This document shows, in pieces, positions 24,417 through 25,087 of a DNA stretch of 25,087 bases (positions are counted from its first letter, which is position 1; each line of letters opens with the position of its first letter). A program made the position numbers and the translations under genes. The stretch is from contig JAJYWT010000211.1 of NCBI GenBank assembly GCA_021791345.1, forward strand, positions 1-25,087, in the 5' to 3' direction. The notes beneath the pieces were generated by a model. It had not been told where the DNA came from, did no database searches, and was given only the letters and a program-made list of their open reading frames with translations. The stretch is from a bacterium (GTDB lineage: Bacteria; Chloroflexota; Dormibacteria; UBA8260; Bog-877).

Positions 24417-24920
24417 ATGGCGGAGACCGGGCGAAGCACTCGTGAGCTCGCCGCTCTCGCGTACCCGATGCAACCGAGTGAGTCAGCTGCCCGACCGATG
24501 TGGTCCTGGCTCGCGAACGGGGTGGTCGAGGTTGTGGAACTCAGCCGCTGTGCCCTGCGCGCAAACCGGGCCACCCGCGCCGCCAATGAGGCGGAGAGCG
24601 GGTGGCCCGGTGCTCGGGCCGGAGCGGAGAGGGCGGCTTGGGCCGGAGCGGAGAGGGCGGCTTGGGCCAACCTCGGCCGCTGCATCACGAGGGCCAGAGT
24701 CGCCGCCGACTTCGGGCAGCGGCCAACCCAACTCGACCTCAGCGGAAGTGAGTGTGGTCCATCCCGCATGAGCGGAGCGAATCCGCCAGACAGAATCGCG
24801 GTAGGCCCGCTGCCGGCCGTGCGGGTCAGGTGGAGTTCCATCAGCCCACAGCCACCAGGGGTGCTTGTAACACCCTGGTGGCAAAGTACATTGGCTCGAG
24901 ATCAGGGCGAGATCGAATGA
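24417..24920 (+). CDS. Hypothetical protein of 167 aa
   Basis: ATG 24417 has GGGAGG (24405-24410) six bases upstream and a strong promoter before it, so translation is likely. The protein begins MAETGRSTRELAALAYPMQP and is rich in Ala, Arg and Glu. It contains the tandem octapeptide AGAERAAW twice, from a 24-bp DNA duplication. No signal peptide or membrane helix is evident, and no family is recognised. The last 25 residues are read through a strong DNA hairpin, so that end may be shaped by a DNA site rather than by protein function. Its stop overlaps the next ATG (ATGA). Confidence 0.55.
   Translation: MAETGRSTRELAALAYPMQPSESAARPMWSWLANGVVEVVELSRCALRANRATRAANEAESGWPGARAGAERAAWAGAERAAWANLGRCITRARVAADFGQRPTQLDLSGSECGPSRMSGANPPDRIAVGPLPAVRVRWSSISPQPPGVLVTPWWQSTLARDQGEIE
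24616..24663 (+). repeat. 24-bp tandem duplication
   Basis: The unit beginning GGGCCGGAGCGGAGAGGGCG occurs twice without change (24616-24639 and 24640-24663) and adds eight residues (AGAERAAW) to the unknown protein. Confidence 0.9.
24851..24882. other. Long inverted repeat (hairpin)
   Basis: GCCACCAGGGGTG (24851-24863) pairs with CACCCTGGTGGC (24871-24882), leaving a seven-base loop (CTTGTAA) and one bulged G. It lies 34 bp before the next start codon. There is no T-run, so it is not a standard terminator. A replication or transfer origin hairpin, or translation control, is possible. Confidence 0.6.
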
Positions 24921-25087
24921 GCATGGTCAATCTCCTCACCTCTGGAGTGGACACCATCCACGCCTCGGCGCCGGGTCTGCTCCGCGCGGGCCTGCGCCAG
25001 GAGCTGGCTGGGCTCCGCAGCGAAGCTGGTGCTGACGGGTCCATGGTCGACCTCGGCGAGAACCCCGAGGGCTTCATCCTCAAGCCG
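24917..25087 (+). CDS. Unknown protein, 5' part only
   Basis: This frame runs off the right edge; 57 codons are visible. It begins MSMVNLLTSGVDTIHASAPG and continues with a helical stretch GLLRAGLRQELAGLRSEAGA, then GENPEGFILKP. ATG 24917 overlaps the previous stop (ATGA), implying translational coupling. The N-terminal VDTIHAS pattern loosely resembles the start of plasmid replication-initiator-like proteins, but this is weak and cannot be confirmed from the fragment. Confidence 0.6.
   Translation, partial: MSMVNLLTSGVDTIHASAPGLLRAGLRQELAGLRSEAGADGSMVDLGENPEGFILKP

Noticed and set aside
23148..24473. Minus-strand frame of 441 codons opposite gntR
   Set aside because: The GntR frame has unmistakable domains; the minus frame is low-complexity and crosses the strong promoter.
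1..25087. CRISPR array
   Set aside because: The only tandem arrays are in-frame coding repeats (42 bp and 24 bp) without unique spacers, and no cas genes are present.

Overview
This is a very GC-rich bacterial chromosome segment. It uses many GTG and TTG starts, overlaps stop and start codons, and packs housekeeping genes tightly. The gene set and the order dus / coaX / greA / lysS / serS fit a deep-branching Terrabacteria lineage such as Chloroflexota or Dormibacterota, but this is inference because no marker gene settles the phylum.

Left part (1-5763, + strand): the tail of an arginine operon, argD (3' end) - argR - argG - argH, followed by a translationally linked gene. That gene encodes a double universal-stress domain fused to two PCP_red-like domains and a zinc ribbon. 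Nearly every junction overlaps (TTGA, TTGA, TGATG). argH appears to start at a CTG codon inside argG.

Middle-left (6019-10493, - strand): dus (tRNA dihydrouridine synthase), a small zinc-ribbon protein, then a TetR regulator overlapping a CLC-type chloride channel/transporter with CBS and TrkA-C domains. A perfect TetR-type operator lies just upstream of the regulator.

Middle (10667-14973, + strand): coaX, greA, lysS and serS. A minus-strand promoter/terminator pair between coaX and greA predicts a small RNA of about 80 nt.

Right part (about 14974-25087): an accessory region of looser gene density. It holds a pentapeptide-repeat protein, long stretches with no recognisable gene, a coiled-coil protein with six near-identical 42-bp repeats and a nuclease-like tail, a frameshifted integrase remnant next to tRNA-Ser(UGA), a decayed phosphotransferase, a VOC-family protein and an MFS transporter with one frameshift. 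Directly at the MFS stop codon sits an 826-bp segment bounded by 25-bp inverted repeats and short direct repeats, whose only gene is a methyltransferase. A membrane protein follows. The right end has a GntR/HutC regulator, the strongest promoter in the window, a small unknown gene, a long hairpin and the start of another unknown gene; this resembles the control region of an integrated plasmid or conjugative element.

The first 15 kb look intact and essential. The three clear frameshifts all lie between 18.3 and 20.5 kb, which suggests real decay of old acquired DNA rather than sequencing error.
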